The notes beneath the pieces are model-generated. The model was not told the origin of the DNA and ran no database searches. It saw only the letters and a program-made list of their open reading frames with translations. From an uncultured SAR86 cluster bacterium (lineage in GTDB: Bacteria > Pseudomonadota > Gammaproteobacteria > Magnimaribacterales > Magnimaribacteraceae): 64,000 bases of DNA. The translations under genes were made by a program, and so were the position numbers. How positions within the stretch are numbered: position 1 is the stretch's first letter; every line of letters begins with the position of its first letter. This document shows positions 27,280 through 36,784 of this stretch, one piece after another. The stretch lies in assembly GCA_902606175.1 (NCBI GenBank), contig CACLEZ010000005.1, forward strand, positions 32,626-96,625. The letters run 5' to 3'.

Positions 27280-28635
27280 ATGGAATCTTCTAAAACGGTC
27301 GGTATAACAGAGGTAGTCTTAAGAGATGGTATACAGTCTCTATTGGCAACTAGAGTACCTTTAAGAGATCTAGTTTCAATTCTTCCAACTTTAGATGAGG
27401 TGGGTTATTGGTCACTTGAAACTTGGGGCGGAGCTACTTATGATTCCTGCATTAGATATCTTAATGAAGATCCATGGGAAAGATTAAGAACCTTTAACTC
27501 TCTATTAAAGAACACACCGCAGCAAATGCTAATTCGTGGCCAAAATCTCGTTGGTTACAAACATTATTCAAACAGAGTGGTATCGCATTTTCTAGAAAAA
27601 TCAGCAGAAAATGGGATAGAGATTTTCAGAACTTTTGATGCGTTAAATGATTTCGAAAATATTGATTTCACAATCAGAGAAGTAAAGAGAATAGGTAAGC
27701 ATGCACAAGGAACAATAGCTTACACAACAAGTCCTGTTCATGATTTGAATACTTGGATAGATCTAGCAAAAAAAATAGAAGATGCTGGAGCAGACTCTCT
27801 GGCAATAAAAGATATGGCTGGTCTACTTAGACCTTTTGATGCTTATGAGCTTGTAAAGAATTTAAAAAGTACCTTATCCATACCAATACATATGCAAACT
27901 CATGCCACAACCGGTATGTCTACTGCCACAAATATGAAGGCCATAGAAGCTGGAATAGACAATATCGATACTTCTATATCCTCCTTAAGCATGACTTATG
28001 GTCATACTGCAACAGAAACTATGTTGGCAATTTTTGAAAATCAAGAAAGGGAAATAAATCTGGACTTAAGTGCATTAGAGGAAGTTTCTATATTTTTTAA
28101 AGAGATAAGAGATAAATATTCTGAATTTGAGGGAAACCTTAAAGGAGTTGACTCATCAATGCTGGTAAAACAAGTCCCCGGAGGAATGTTGTCTAATCTA
28201 GAATCTCAATTAAGAGCTAACAAACAAGAAGATAAGATAGATTTAGTCAAAGATGAAATACCTAAGGTTAGGAAGGATTTTGGATATCCCCCTCTTGTAA
28301 CGCCAGCATCGCAAATTGTGGGTGCACAAGCTCTTCTCAATATTATGAGTACAAGAAGATATGAGAATTTATCTAATGAGTCTCTAAACCTAATTCTTGG
28401 TAAATATGGAAAACTTCCTGGAGAGATAGAACCAGATCTCTTAAGAAGAGCCGAATCAATTGGTGTTGATAGTGATAGTTATAATGAAAATGAACTAGAA
28501 ATTATGGCAAATGAATTGAAAGATTTATGCAGTAATAACGGATTACCTGATTTAAGCGAGAAGATCGAAATGCTGTTAACTTATATTATGTTTCCTAATA
28601 TCGCACTTTCTTTTTTCAAGGAATTGGATATTTGA
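27280..28635 (+). CDS. OadA/PycB-type carboxyltransferase domain protein without biotin carrier
   Basis: Related to the carboxyltransferase part of oxaloacetate decarboxylase alpha and pyruvate carboxylase B: LETWGGATYDSCIRYLNEDPWERLR, IRGQNLVGY, HAQGTIAYTTSPVH and IKDMAGLL (carbamylated-Lys position, K177) are clear. The 451 residues stop after the PYC/OADA conserved domain, with no biotin-attachment AMKM. Two normally conserved sites differ: RDAHQS is RDGIQS, and the metal-binding His-x-His is replaced by Gln-x-His (Q206, H208 in IHMQTHATTG). No oadB/oadG or biotin carrier gene lies nearby. Exact reaction uncertain. Confidence 0.82.
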   Translation: MESSKTVGITEVVLRDGIQSLLATRVPLRDLVSILPTLDEVGYWSLETWGGATYDSCIRYLNEDPWERLRTFNSLLKNTPQQMLIRGQNLVGYKHYSNRVVSHFLEKSAENGIEIFRTFDALNDFENIDFTIREVKRIGKHAQGTIAYTTSPVHDLNTWIDLAKKIEDAGADSLAIKDMAGLLRPFDAYELVKNLKSTLSIPIHMQTHATTGMSTATNMKAIEAGIDNIDTSISSLSMTYGHTATETMLAIFENQEREINLDLSALEEVSIFFKEIRDKYSEFEGNLKGVDSSMLVKQVPGGMLSNLESQLRANKQEDKIDLVKDEIPKVRKDFGYPPLVTPASQIVGAQALLNIMSTRRYENLSNESLNLILGKYGKLPGEIEPDLLRRAESIGVDSDSYNENELEIMANELKDLCSNNGLPDLSEKIEMLLTYIMFPNIALSFFKELDI

Positions 28636-29490
28636 CTAGAGATAGTTTGAGGCAGCTTCTGAGATCGGATCTCCCTCTATTCTTGAGTGATACATAATTC
28701 TTCCCTCATTTAGATCCCACATGCTTGCCTGGTGCATTAAGCACCTGTTGTCCCAAATCACAGCATCTCCTACTTCCCATGAGTGGTGATAAACCCAGTT
28801 GTCATTGCTACAGGCAAACTCTTCTAATTCTTTAGCAAGATTCTGCGCCTCTTGGTCTGACATACCTGTAATCTTATTAATATGTCTACCTATTGTTAAA
28901 CATTTTTGACCTGTCTCTGAATGAGTTTTAACTAATGGTCTAAGTGGCTTAGGATCAATATCGAAACCATAACTATTGAATTCACTCACTTTAGGATCTT
29001 TATGTCCAAATCTCTCCTTTTGGCTCCATTCATAAGAGTGATAAGCTGACAAATCTTCAATTTTCTCCTTCATCGCATTACTAAGTCCTTCATAGGCTGC
29101 CCTCATATCAGCCCAACCAGTTTCTCCGCCTTTTTTCGGTACTTTATGGGCTGTAAAAACAGCTCCTTTTGCCTGAATTGGCATATAAGTACTGTCATGA
29201 TGCCACTCCATATTGCCCTTTAATGACTTAACAATATCGTCATCATTCGCGTCTCTTATAGAGCCATCATTTCGAACATTACTTATAGGAGAAAGATCAA
29301 ACTCTAATGAACCAAAATTTTTTGCAAATTCTATCTGCTGCGAATTAGTTAAATTTTGCTGTGGAAAAATTAAAAGAGCATATTGAAGCCATAATTGGTA
29401 AATATCTTGAACTTGATCTTGATTGAGATCTGGTAAAGATAATTCCGAGACTTTTGCTCCAAAAGATCTATTCAGTGGTTCGACTTTCAT
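28636..29490 (-). CDS. TauD/TfdA-family Fe(II)/2-oxoglutarate dioxygenase
   Basis: Predicted non-haem iron oxygenase of 284 residues. The iron-binding HxD is in MEWHHDSTYMP, the distal His in WDNRCLMHQASMWD, and the 2-oxoglutarate-binding Arg in GRIMYHSRIEGD. The N-terminus VEPLNRSFGAKVSEL is typical of TauD/TfdA. The substrate (taurine, alkylsulfonate, aryloxyacetate or other) cannot be assigned. Its 3' end abuts the convergent carboxyltransferase gene. Confidence 0.88.
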   Translation of the reverse strand: MKVEPLNRSFGAKVSELSLPDLNQDQVQDIYQLWLQYALLIFPQQNLTNSQQIEFAKNFGSLEFDLSPISNVRNDGSIRDANDDDIVKSLKGNMEWHHDSTYMPIQAKGAVFTAHKVPKKGGETGWADMRAAYEGLSNAMKEKIEDLSAYHSYEWSQKERFGHKDPKVSEFNSYGFDIDPKPLRPLVKTHSETGQKCLTIGRHINKITGMSDQEAQNLAKELEEFACSNDNWVYHHSWEVGDAVIWDNRCLMHQASMWDLNEGRIMYHSRIEGDPISEAASNYL

Positions 29491-29617
29491 TCAGGTATCA
29501 CTTTATTTATATAATTCTTAATCTAAAATAGATCACACTAATTATTCTACTAACATATGCACCTTTCGGAAAACAAAATAATGGATTTTATAAAACTAGT
29601 ACTCTGGAATTAAATAA

Positions 29618-31063
29618 ATGAAACTTTCTAATTCTTACATTGGATTACCAGAAGAATTTTATCAAGTGGTAAATCCATCTCCAGTAAAAAATCCAAAGAC
29701 ACTTATTTTCAATGAGGATCTGGCTGATTCACTCGGTATAAAATTAGGAAATGAAGAGGTATTAAATTTCTTTTCTGGTAATGGTTTGCCGGAAGATTCA
29801 GTTCCAATAGCACTGAATTATGCCGGTCATCAGTTTGGAAACTTTGTTCAACAACTGGGAGATGGTCGTGCTGTCCTTCTTGGTGAAATCAATACCAAAG
29901 ATGGCACGTATGATTTACAGTTAAAAGGCTCTGGTAAAACTATGTTTTCAAGACAGGGAGATGGTAGATCGGCTCTTGGGCCAGTTATAAGAGAATATAT
30001 TCTTAGCGAAGCAATGCACCATCTAGGAGTTCCTACTTCGAGAGCACTAGCGGCTATTGCAACAGGAGAATATGTTGCGAGAGAAACTTTTGAACCCGGA
30101 GGTGTACTGACACGAATAGCGAAAAGTCACTTGAGAGTAGGTACCTTTGAATATTTTGCTTCTAGACAACAATTAAGTGACGTCAAAATGCTAGCTGATT
30201 TTGCTATACAAAGACATTATCCAGAAATAAGAGAAACAGAGAAACACTATCTTGAACTTCTAAAGAAGGTAGCTTCTAATCAATCTAAACTCATATCTAA
30301 ATGGATGAGCATTGGGTTTATACATGGAGTTATGAATACAGATAATTTCACTATCTCTGGAGAGACCATTGATTATGGGCCATGTGCTTTTTTAGATGAG
30401 TATCATCCTGGAAAAGTTTTCAGTTCAATAGATCAAAATGGAAGATATGCTTTTGGTAATCAGCCAAGTATTGCTTCCTGGAACCTCGCCTCTCTTGCAG
30501 GTTGCCTCATTGCGTTCATTGATAAAGATTCAGATAAAGCAAATGAGCTTGCTACAGAGGTCTTAGATAATTTTTCAAAAGATACTAATCAAAGAATTTT
30601 GGACCTAATGTGCAATAAAATTGGATTAGATGGATCCAAAGAAGAAAATAATACTTTATTAAGACGATTGCTAAAAATAATGATGGATAATGAAGCCGAT
30701 TACACAATCACCTTCAGAAATTTATCTAAGGTGCTTAATAATGAGCCAGATGGATTCCTTAAAGAATTTTTAAAAAAAGAGGAAATAACTGCATGGCTTG
30801 AGGATTGGAAATTTGCATTCGGAAAAGAGAATGAAAGCCATGACTCTCTAGCTATTAAGCTTGATGAGATCAATCCTGCCTATATTCCTAGAAATCACCA
30901 AATTCAAGATGCTATTGATCAAGCTTATGAAAATGATTTTTCAAAAATGCTTGAAATGATAGAAGTAATAAAACAACCTTTCACAGAACAATCTAAGTAT
31001 GATATCTATGCTTCAGCTCCCAAAGAAAACCAAAAAGTAAGCAGGACTTTTTGTGGAACATAA
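29618..31063 (+). CDS. selO: SelO/YdiU-family protein AMPylase
   Basis: Pseudokinase-fold enzyme that transfers AMP to Ser/Thr/Tyr of proteins. Hallmarks are NYAGHQFGNFVQQLGDGRA, LQLKGSGKTMFSRQGDGR, SRALAAIATGEYVARE and HGVMNTDNF. The C-terminus ends in TFCGT, where the Cys is in the place of selenocysteine in eukaryotic SelO. Length 481 residues is usual for bacteria. It has a strong terminator directly downstream. Confidence 0.93.
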   Translation: MKLSNSYIGLPEEFYQVVNPSPVKNPKTLIFNEDLADSLGIKLGNEEVLNFFSGNGLPEDSVPIALNYAGHQFGNFVQQLGDGRAVLLGEINTKDGTYDLQLKGSGKTMFSRQGDGRSALGPVIREYILSEAMHHLGVPTSRALAAIATGEYVARETFEPGGVLTRIAKSHLRVGTFEYFASRQQLSDVKMLADFAIQRHYPEIRETEKHYLELLKKVASNQSKLISKWMSIGFIHGVMNTDNFTISGETIDYGPCAFLDEYHPGKVFSSIDQNGRYAFGNQPSIASWNLASLAGCLIAFIDKDSDKANELATEVLDNFSKDTNQRILDLMCNKIGLDGSKEENNTLLRRLLKIMMDNEADYTITFRNLSKVLNNEPDGFLKEFLKKEEITAWLEDWKFAFGKENESHDSLAIKLDEINPAYIPRNHQIQDAIDQAYENDFSKMLEMIEVIKQPFTEQSKYDIYASAPKENQKVSRTFCGT

Positions 31064-31098
31064 AAAATATCAAAAGAATTAAGAAAAATATTTAGTAC

Positions 31099-31132
31099 AA
31101 AAAAAAGAGGGCCAAATGACCCTCTTTTTTTC
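31099..31132. terminator. Bidirectional intrinsic terminator
   Basis: AAAAAAGAGGG (31101-31111) and CCCTCTTTTTT (31120-31130) form a hairpin with an eight-base loop; T-runs on each strand follow the stem. It lies between the convergent 3' ends of selO and proteorhodopsin and can stop both. Confidence 0.85.
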
Positions 31133-31143
31133 GTGAATCTAAA

Positions 31144-31893
31144 CTAAGCTGTTTGCTTATTATCATCCATAGCAGCTTTCCATATAACAAGACCAAAAAG
31201 AATCTTATTAATGAAATCCGCTAAGTTATAAATTAAATTCAATGTGCTTGCGTCAACAGCACCCATTAGATAACCAAAAACGTAACCTAATGGATAGATC
31301 GCCCACCCTACAACTATGATCAAAAGCATAGAATTGTAAGCTGTTTGCACAGAGGCACTTGTTGAAGCCACAGCAGCTTTACCAGCTCCCATGTATAGAA
31401 CATAAATCATGTACAACCAAGCTGCCATTCCGATAACGAATGCAGGCATAGCCGCCATAACACCAGCTTCACCCATGTAACCAAATATCAACATGACTAG
31501 TGAACCTAATAAGAGTTGCCAGAACAAAGAACCTGCAACCACTGTAACAGCTGCTAATATCAAATAGAATTCAACCATTTGAAGAGGTACTGTCAGTAAC
31601 CAATCAATATATCTAAATACTGTTGGTGTTTCTCCGGTATCAATCCATACACCTCTCATGTATAGGTAGTGCCAAAAAGCTATACCACAGATAAGACCTG
31701 CAACTGTTAATGAAGTTTTCCATTTGCCTTCAACATTACTTCTTTCTGCAAAGAAGAATACTGTTGCAGCTGCCATAGCAGCTGTTACAAGCCAAAAGGA
31801 AACGCCAACAAAATCATCAGCATCTAGATCACCACCTGAAGCGGCGAATAGAGGAGCTGCGATCATGCTTGATAGAATCAATAAAGATTTCAT
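31144..31893 (-). CDS. Proteorhodopsin, blue-absorbing type
   Basis: Light-driven proton pump of the inner membrane. A signal peptide (about residues 1-18) precedes seven helices. Key residues are H75 (FWHYLYMRG), proton acceptor D97 (FRYIDWLLTVP), proton donor E108 and the retinal Lys K230 (DFINKILFG). The spectral tuning site is Gln at 105 (TVPLQMVEFY), the state known to give blue absorption. The ATG follows a GGGAGAG ribosome site. No retinal synthesis gene (blh, crt) is in the window, so the chromophore must come from elsewhere. Confidence 0.98.
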   Translation of the reverse strand: MKSLLILSSMIAAPLFAASGGDLDADDFVGVSFWLVTAAMAAATVFFFAERSNVEGKWKTSLTVAGLICGIAFWHYLYMRGVWIDTGETPTVFRYIDWLLTVPLQMVEFYLILAAVTVVAGSLFWQLLLGSLVMLIFGYMGEAGVMAAMPAFVIGMAAWLYMIYVLYMGAGKAAVASTSASVQTAYNSMLLIIVVGWAIYPLGYVFGYLMGAVDASTLNLIYNLADFINKILFGLVIWKAAMDDNKQTA

Positions 31894-32014
31894 ATTTCTC
31901 TCCCGTTATTTATGTATCTCGAGTACAAATGCTATTTAATCCTGATTGGAAACCTAAGTCACCCCAATTAAGCAAATAGACAATAAAAATATACTACCTC
32001 CAGACATTAATTAC

Positions 32015-32043
32015 AACGTAAAAACTGCAGAAAACGCTGTCAA
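32015..32043 (-). promoter_or_regulatory. Possible proteorhodopsin promoter
   Basis: On the minus strand TTGACA (complement of 32038-32043) is followed after 17 bases by TACGTT (complement of 32015-32020), a poor -10. This would leave an untranslated leader of roughly 115 bases before proteorhodopsin. It lies in the 177-base gap after the serine hydrolase gene. Weak evidence. Confidence 0.3.
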
Positions 32044-32070
32044 AGTCAATAATTTAGATATGAATTATAT

Positions 32071-33273
32071 TTAGATAGGTTTTAGAGCCGAATAGATTAA
32101 AGATCTTAACTCTCTTCTTACTTGATAGGTAGAAGATGGAAGTAATTGAGTAAGAAATATTACGAACATATCCTCTTTGGGATTTATGAAAAATACTGTG
32201 CTAGCAGCTCCGCCCCAACCAAATTCTCCTATGTCACTTAAAGATTGAGATTTTGCGGGGTCAAGCATTACAGAAAACCCTAGCCCAAATCCGACTCCGG
32301 CATATGGTGTTTCACTAAAGGCTGACTCGCTCATTTCAGTTAAATCTTGATTATTAGGTAAATGATTTGCCATCATCAACTCTAAAGTTTTTCTTCCAAT
32401 CAAGCGTTTACCTTTAAATTCTCCCTGATGCAGCAACATATGGCAAAAGTTATGATAGTCATTCATGGTAGAAAATAATCCCCCTCCTCCTGAAGCCATT
32501 CTTGTATTTAGGAACGGTATATCTAGCAATCTTGGATCGCCTTTAGGGTTGTGCTCATAAAGAGAAGCTAATCTATTAAGTTTGTCTTCAGGACAAGAGA
32601 AACTAGTGTCAGACATTTCTAAAGGCTTAAAAATGTGCTCTACAAAGTAGTCTTCAAGATTCATTCCAGAAAAAACTTCTACAAGATGTCCTAAAACATC
32701 TGTAGAAACTGAGTAATTCCATTTATCACCAGGCGAGAATTCAAGAGGGATTGAAGAGAGCGTATCAACAAATTCTTGTAAAGTTTCTGATTGCTGTACT
32801 TTTGTTTTTCTGTAGGCAGCATCTACATTAGTTCTGTACATAAAATCATAAGTTAACCCAGACATATGGCTGAGAAGATCTCTTATAGTCATATGTCTTT
32901 TAGGTTTTGAGGTTAGAAAATTAGGATAAATTCCAGATTCATAAACTCTAAGGTTCTTCCATGATGGGATATACCAATAAACAGGATCGTCTAATCTGAA
33001 TTTACTCTTTTCAAGTAACTGCATAATGGCAATACTCGTTATGGCCTTGCTCATAGAATAAATTCTAAAAATTGTGTCCTCTTGCATGGGTTTTTTATTT
33101 TCCCTATCCATCATTCCAAGAGAATCTAAATAGGCAACTTCACCCTTTCTTGAAACCAAAGTCATGGTTCCAACATACTTTCCTTCCTTTACGTAAGTTT
33201 CATCTAAGTATTCTCTTATGTTTTTTAAAACTGCGGCATCTAAACCTACTGTTTCAGGCTTAACAACTTTCAT
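32071..33273 (-). CDS. Beta-lactamase-family serine hydrolase (class C / EstB type)
   Basis: A 400-residue serine hydrolase of the beta-lactamase/transpeptidase fold. The nucleophile motif S73-M-S-K76 is in IYSMSKAITS, the second motif Tyr is Y187 in WNYSVSTDVLGH, and FGWGGAAST stands in the third motif region. No signal peptide is visible (MKVVKPETVGLDA), so it is probably cytoplasmic and more likely an esterase or peptidase than an antibiotic-resistance enzyme. It is divergent from the amidohydrolase gene, which may act in the same pathway. Confidence 0.85.
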   Translation of the reverse strand: MKVVKPETVGLDAAVLKNIREYLDETYVKEGKYVGTMTLVSRKGEVAYLDSLGMMDRENKKPMQEDTIFRIYSMSKAITSIAIMQLLEKSKFRLDDPVYWYIPSWKNLRVYESGIYPNFLTSKPKRHMTIRDLLSHMSGLTYDFMYRTNVDAAYRKTKVQQSETLQEFVDTLSSIPLEFSPGDKWNYSVSTDVLGHLVEVFSGMNLEDYFVEHIFKPLEMSDTSFSCPEDKLNRLASLYEHNPKGDPRLLDIPFLNTRMASGGGGLFSTMNDYHNFCHMLLHQGEFKGKRLIGRKTLELMMANHLPNNQDLTEMSESAFSETPYAGVGFGLGFSVMLDPAKSQSLSDIGEFGWGGAASTVFFINPKEDMFVIFLTQLLPSSTYQVRRELRSLIYSALKPI

Positions 33274-33391
33274 AAATCCTCCAAGTTGATTAGGTTTTAA
33301 GTGAATCAGTTAAATTAATATTCACTATTTAATTTGAAGTGTACAAAAAAAATATTAATATGGTTAATAAATTTATTGGGGAATATTATTT

Positions 33392-35107
33392 ATGTACGAT
33401 TTAGTTATTAGAAATGGAAAAATTGTAGATGGAAGCGGAGAAGCTTCTTTTACGGGCGATATTGCCATCAATGGAGATCGCATAGTAAAGATTGGTCTTA
33501 TTGAAGATAAAGGAAATAAAGAAATAGATGCCGAGGGCAATCTTGTTACTCCTGGTTGGGTTGATATTCACACACATTATGACGGTCAAGTTTGCTGGGA
33601 CGAATATTTAACTCCCTCTTGCTGGCATGGGGTCACTACTGTGGTAATGGGAAATTGTGGTGTGGGATTTGCTCCAGTTAAACCCGGTACAGAAGAATTT
33701 CTAGTTCAACTCATGGAAGGTGTAGAAGATATTCCTGGAGTTGCATTGAATGAGGGAGTCAGCTGGGATTGGGAAAGCTTTCCTGAATATCTAGATTCTA
33801 TTGGTAAAAAGAATTATGCAATGGATATTGGGGCGATGATTGGACATGGACCTATCAGATCGTATGTTATGGGTATGGACCGATGCCAAGGAAAAGAAGA
33901 AGCATCTGATGATGAAATAAATGAAATGGCTAAGATCACAAAAGAAGCAATAGAAGCTGGAGCCCTTGGGTTTAGTACTTCTAGAACATATCTTCATAGA
34001 GATAAATTTGGGGAGTATGTTCCTGGAACAGAGGCTACTGCCAAAGAAATGAGAAAAATTGCCAATACCATAGCTGATCTTGGTCAAGGTACCTTAGAAA
34101 TCGTTTCTGACTGGATGGATCAAGATATAGAGTTAGATTGGGTAAAAGAATTTGTAGAAAAGTCTGATAGAACACTTACTTATGCTCAGACAGGCGGTAA
34201 TCCAGTTGAAACTTGGAAATATTGCGAAGAAAATTTTTCTAAAGGTGTAAAAATAAGACCTCAATTTCCAGGCAGACCAACCGGTATGCTTTTTAGTCTA
34301 GAGTCTACCGTTCATCCTTTTATTGCCCATCCTAGTTATGCTGAGATAGCAGAAAAAACTTTAGAGGAAAAAGTTGCTACTATGAAAGATAAATCTTTCA
34401 GACAAAAGATTCTTTCTGAAGAACCTGCGGTTGATAAAAATCATATGATCTACACTCTGATGATGTCATTTGACAAACAGTTTCCTATGAATGAGATACC
34501 AGATTATGAACCTTCATATGAAGAAAGTATTGCTGGCATAGCGGAAAGTTCAGGTAAATCAGTAATGGAAGTAATGTACGATGAGATGCTAAAAAACGAA
34601 GGAAAAACTTTTGTTTGGGCACCATTTTCTCCTTATCCTGACCATAACCTAGATACATACAAAATGATGATGGAATTTGAAAGTTCTGTTGCAGGTCTTA
34701 GCGATGGAGGAGCTCACTGTGGCCTTATATGTGATGCAAGTATGCCAACATGGAATGTAGCTCACTACACAAGAGATAGGGTAAAAGGAGAAAAAATACC
34801 TTTAGAATTTCTCATAAGGAAACAAACTAAAGAGACAGCAGAGACCTTTGGTTTAATGGATAGAGGGCAAATCAAAGAAGGTTATCTAGCTGATATTAAC
34901 ATCATCGATCATGAAAATTTATGTGTATACAAACCTGAGATGGTTCATGACTTACCAACCGGAAGTAGAAGAATTATTCAAAAGGCTGGTGGATACATTG
35001 CAACTATCAAGAGTGGAGTTGTAACTTTTAAGAATGATCAAGCTACTGGCGAGCTTCCTGGTACCGTTTTAAGAGGCGAAAGAACTGCTGAAGCAATAAG
35101 CGCATAA
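33392..35107 (+). CDS. N-acyl-D-amino-acid deacylase-type amidohydrolase
   Basis: Member of the D-aminoacylase branch of the amidohydrolase superfamily, 571 residues. The N-terminal small beta domain (DLVIRNGKIVDGSGE) leads to the metal-binding VDIHTHYDGQ, and GVTTVVMGNCGVGFAP and LSDGGAHCGLICDAS are characteristic. A TTGGGGAAT stretch precedes the ATG. The next gene, an RraA-fold protein, follows by 12 bases, so they form an operon. The true substrate could be an acylated D-amino acid or a related amide. Confidence 0.85.
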   Translation: MYDLVIRNGKIVDGSGEASFTGDIAINGDRIVKIGLIEDKGNKEIDAEGNLVTPGWVDIHTHYDGQVCWDEYLTPSCWHGVTTVVMGNCGVGFAPVKPGTEEFLVQLMEGVEDIPGVALNEGVSWDWESFPEYLDSIGKKNYAMDIGAMIGHGPIRSYVMGMDRCQGKEEASDDEINEMAKITKEAIEAGALGFSTSRTYLHRDKFGEYVPGTEATAKEMRKIANTIADLGQGTLEIVSDWMDQDIELDWVKEFVEKSDRTLTYAQTGGNPVETWKYCEENFSKGVKIRPQFPGRPTGMLFSLESTVHPFIAHPSYAEIAEKTLEEKVATMKDKSFRQKILSEEPAVDKNHMIYTLMMSFDKQFPMNEIPDYEPSYEESIAGIAESSGKSVMEVMYDEMLKNEGKTFVWAPFSPYPDHNLDTYKMMMEFESSVAGLSDGGAHCGLICDASMPTWNVAHYTRDRVKGEKIPLEFLIRKQTKETAETFGLMDRGQIKEGYLADINIIDHENLCVYKPEMVHDLPTGSRRIIQKAGGYIATIKSGVVTFKNDQATGELPGTVLRGERTAEAISA

Positions 35108-35119
35108 AACTGACTTTCT

Positions 35120-35602
35120 ATGTCATTTAGTACTCCTGACTTGTCTGACGCAAATCCGGAGGCTCAAGCCCTTTCCCCTATTCTAAAAAACTTAGGAGGT
35201 AAGAGAATCTTCTGGGGGAAAATTGAAACGCTTCAATGTCCTGATGACAATTCTTTTGTTAAAGAGCTTTTAAATTCTGAGGGCGGAGGAAAAATTCTTG
35301 TCGTAGATGCAGATGCTACAACTACAGTCGCTTTACTAGGAGATATGATCGCAGAAGCCGGAGTGAAGAATAATTGGAGTGGGATTGTAATAAATGGCTA
35401 CGTAAGAGATATAGATATCCTTAGCAGGCTTAATATCGGTGTTCAAGCTCTAGGAACAATGCCAGTCAGGAGTGAAAAGAAAAACCAAGGGCAAATAGGA
35501 GTGGATATTTCTTTTGGCGGGTTAACTTTTTCAAGTGGTGATTATGTCTATGCAGATAACAACGGACTTTTGCTGAGCAAAAGAGAATTAGATCTTTCTT
35601 AG
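35120..35602 (+). CDS. RraA-fold protein
   Basis: A 160-residue protein of the RraA / class II HMG aldolase family. The segments ILVVDADATTTVALLGDMIAEAG and IVINGYVRDIDILSRL are typical, with the Gly-Asp and Arg-Asp pairs of the aldolase active site. The family includes inhibitors of RNase E and 4-hydroxy-4-methyl-2-oxoglutarate or oxaloacetate lyases. Being co-transcribed with a D-aminoacylase-type gene points weakly to a metabolic role. The stop overlaps the convergent permease stop by four bases. Confidence 0.85.
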   Translation: MSFSTPDLSDANPEAQALSPILKNLGGKRIFWGKIETLQCPDDNSFVKELLNSEGGGKILVVDADATTTVALLGDMIAEAGVKNNWSGIVINGYVRDIDILSRLNIGVQALGTMPVRSEKKNQGQIGVDISFGGLTFSSGDYVYADNNGLLLSKRELDLS

Positions 35603-36783
35603 ATTGATCTTAGTGCTTCAGTAATGTCTCTTCTCGCGGCATTCCATGCAGGGAATACTCCACCTATGAAACCTACAAATAAAGCTAGGGTTAGTCCTTG
35701 TTGAATGACCTCTCCTGTAACTGCAAAAGCAAATGCCGTTTGGGAGAAAGAACCTCCTGCTAGGGTAGAAACTGTATATCCATTGAATAATATATAAGCA
35801 ATAGCTGCGCCGAGTAGACCACCAGCCATAGCTAATATTAGAGCCTCAATCATTAGTGCCGCAAGAACTGTAGTACCTTTAAAACCAAGTGCTCTTAAAG
35901 TTCCAATCTCAACTAGCCTTGTTGATACGGCGCTATACATAGTATTCAATGCTGCAAACACAGCACCAATTGCCATAATATAGCCTACAACCTGACCAAA
36001 TATTTTTATGAGATCTGCTCCCGAAGATTGATTATCATAAAAATTAGTTTCGGTTTGGACCTTTAACTCTAAGTTCGGATAGCTTTCAACATAAAGACCA
36101 ACTTCATCGAATGTATCTTTACTTTCTAACCTTATAATCATGCTAGAAGCTATTGCACCTCTTCGGAATATTCCTTGTGCGGCAGCAAGGTCAGACCATA
36201 TTTCAGATTCGTGAACATCACCATTACTAGAGAAAATACCAACCACTGTAGCGAAACTATCTCTTACTTTTATCTGATCGCCTATATCAAGACCTTCGTA
36301 TTGATTATTGGCACCTTTGCCTACGATTATTTCTGCTGTTCCACTAGTAAAGTTTCTGCCTTCTATAATTGTTAGCTCAGGGCGAATTTCAAAACTCATT
36401 TGTTGAACTCCTCTAAATGGCAGGTTAGAAGTTGAATCAGCTCCTTTCTTTGTTAAGTCTATAATTGCGAATAACTCTCCAGCAATCATAGGCTCTCCAT
36501 CAAGACTTTTTATTCCTGGGGAGCTGGAAACAGTATCTACTTCTGTCATTGCTACCCCGCTACTTAATTCAGAACCCGAACCGTCTCTAAGTATTATTAC
36601 TCTGTCGTCTTGGCCCGTATTAGAGATAGTAGAACTAAGACCTTCCGCCATAGCTAAAAGAGATACCATGACAGCAACAGAACCCGCTATTCCTATGATA
36701 ATTACAAGTGAAGACCCAGACCTTTCCAAGATTGATCTCAGATTCATATTAGTGACGGATAAGACTTGTCTTATAAAACTCAT
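35599..36783 (-). CDS. ABC transporter permease, FtsX/MacB type (third permease)
   Basis: A 394-residue inner-membrane permease: an N-terminal helix (SLVIIIGIAGSVAVMVSLLAM), a ~200-residue periplasmic domain and three C-terminal helices of the FtsX domain (VVGYIMAIGAVFAALNTMYSAV, LVEIGTLRALGFKG, then two more helices). It ends in PAWNAARRDITEALRSI, the usual cytoplasmic tail. It starts one base after the preceding permease stop. It is more distant from the other two permeases than they are from each other. Confidence 0.9.
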   Translation of the reverse strand: MSFIRQVLSVTNMNLRSILERSGSSLVIIIGIAGSVAVMVSLLAMAEGLSSTISNTGQDDRVIILRDGSGSELSSGVAMTEVDTVSSSPGIKSLDGEPMIAGELFAIIDLTKKGADSTSNLPFRGVQQMSFEIRPELTIIEGRNFTSGTAEIIVGKGANNQYEGLDIGDQIKVRDSFATVVGIFSSNGDVHESEIWSDLAAAQGIFRRGAIASSMIIRLESKDTFDEVGLYVESYPNLELKVQTETNFYDNQSSGADLIKIFGQVVGYIMAIGAVFAALNTMYSAVSTRLVEIGTLRALGFKGTTVLAALMIEALILAMAGGLLGAAIAYILFNGYTVSTLAGGSFSQTAFAFAVTGEVIQQGLTLALFVGFIGGVFPAWNAARRDITEALRSI

Positions 36784-36784
36784 A

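Noticed and set aside
32071..33273. Serine hydrolase as an antibiotic-resistance beta-lactamase
   Set aside because: There is no signal peptide and the third motif is not the KTG of class C enzymes; an esterase or peptidase role is more likely.
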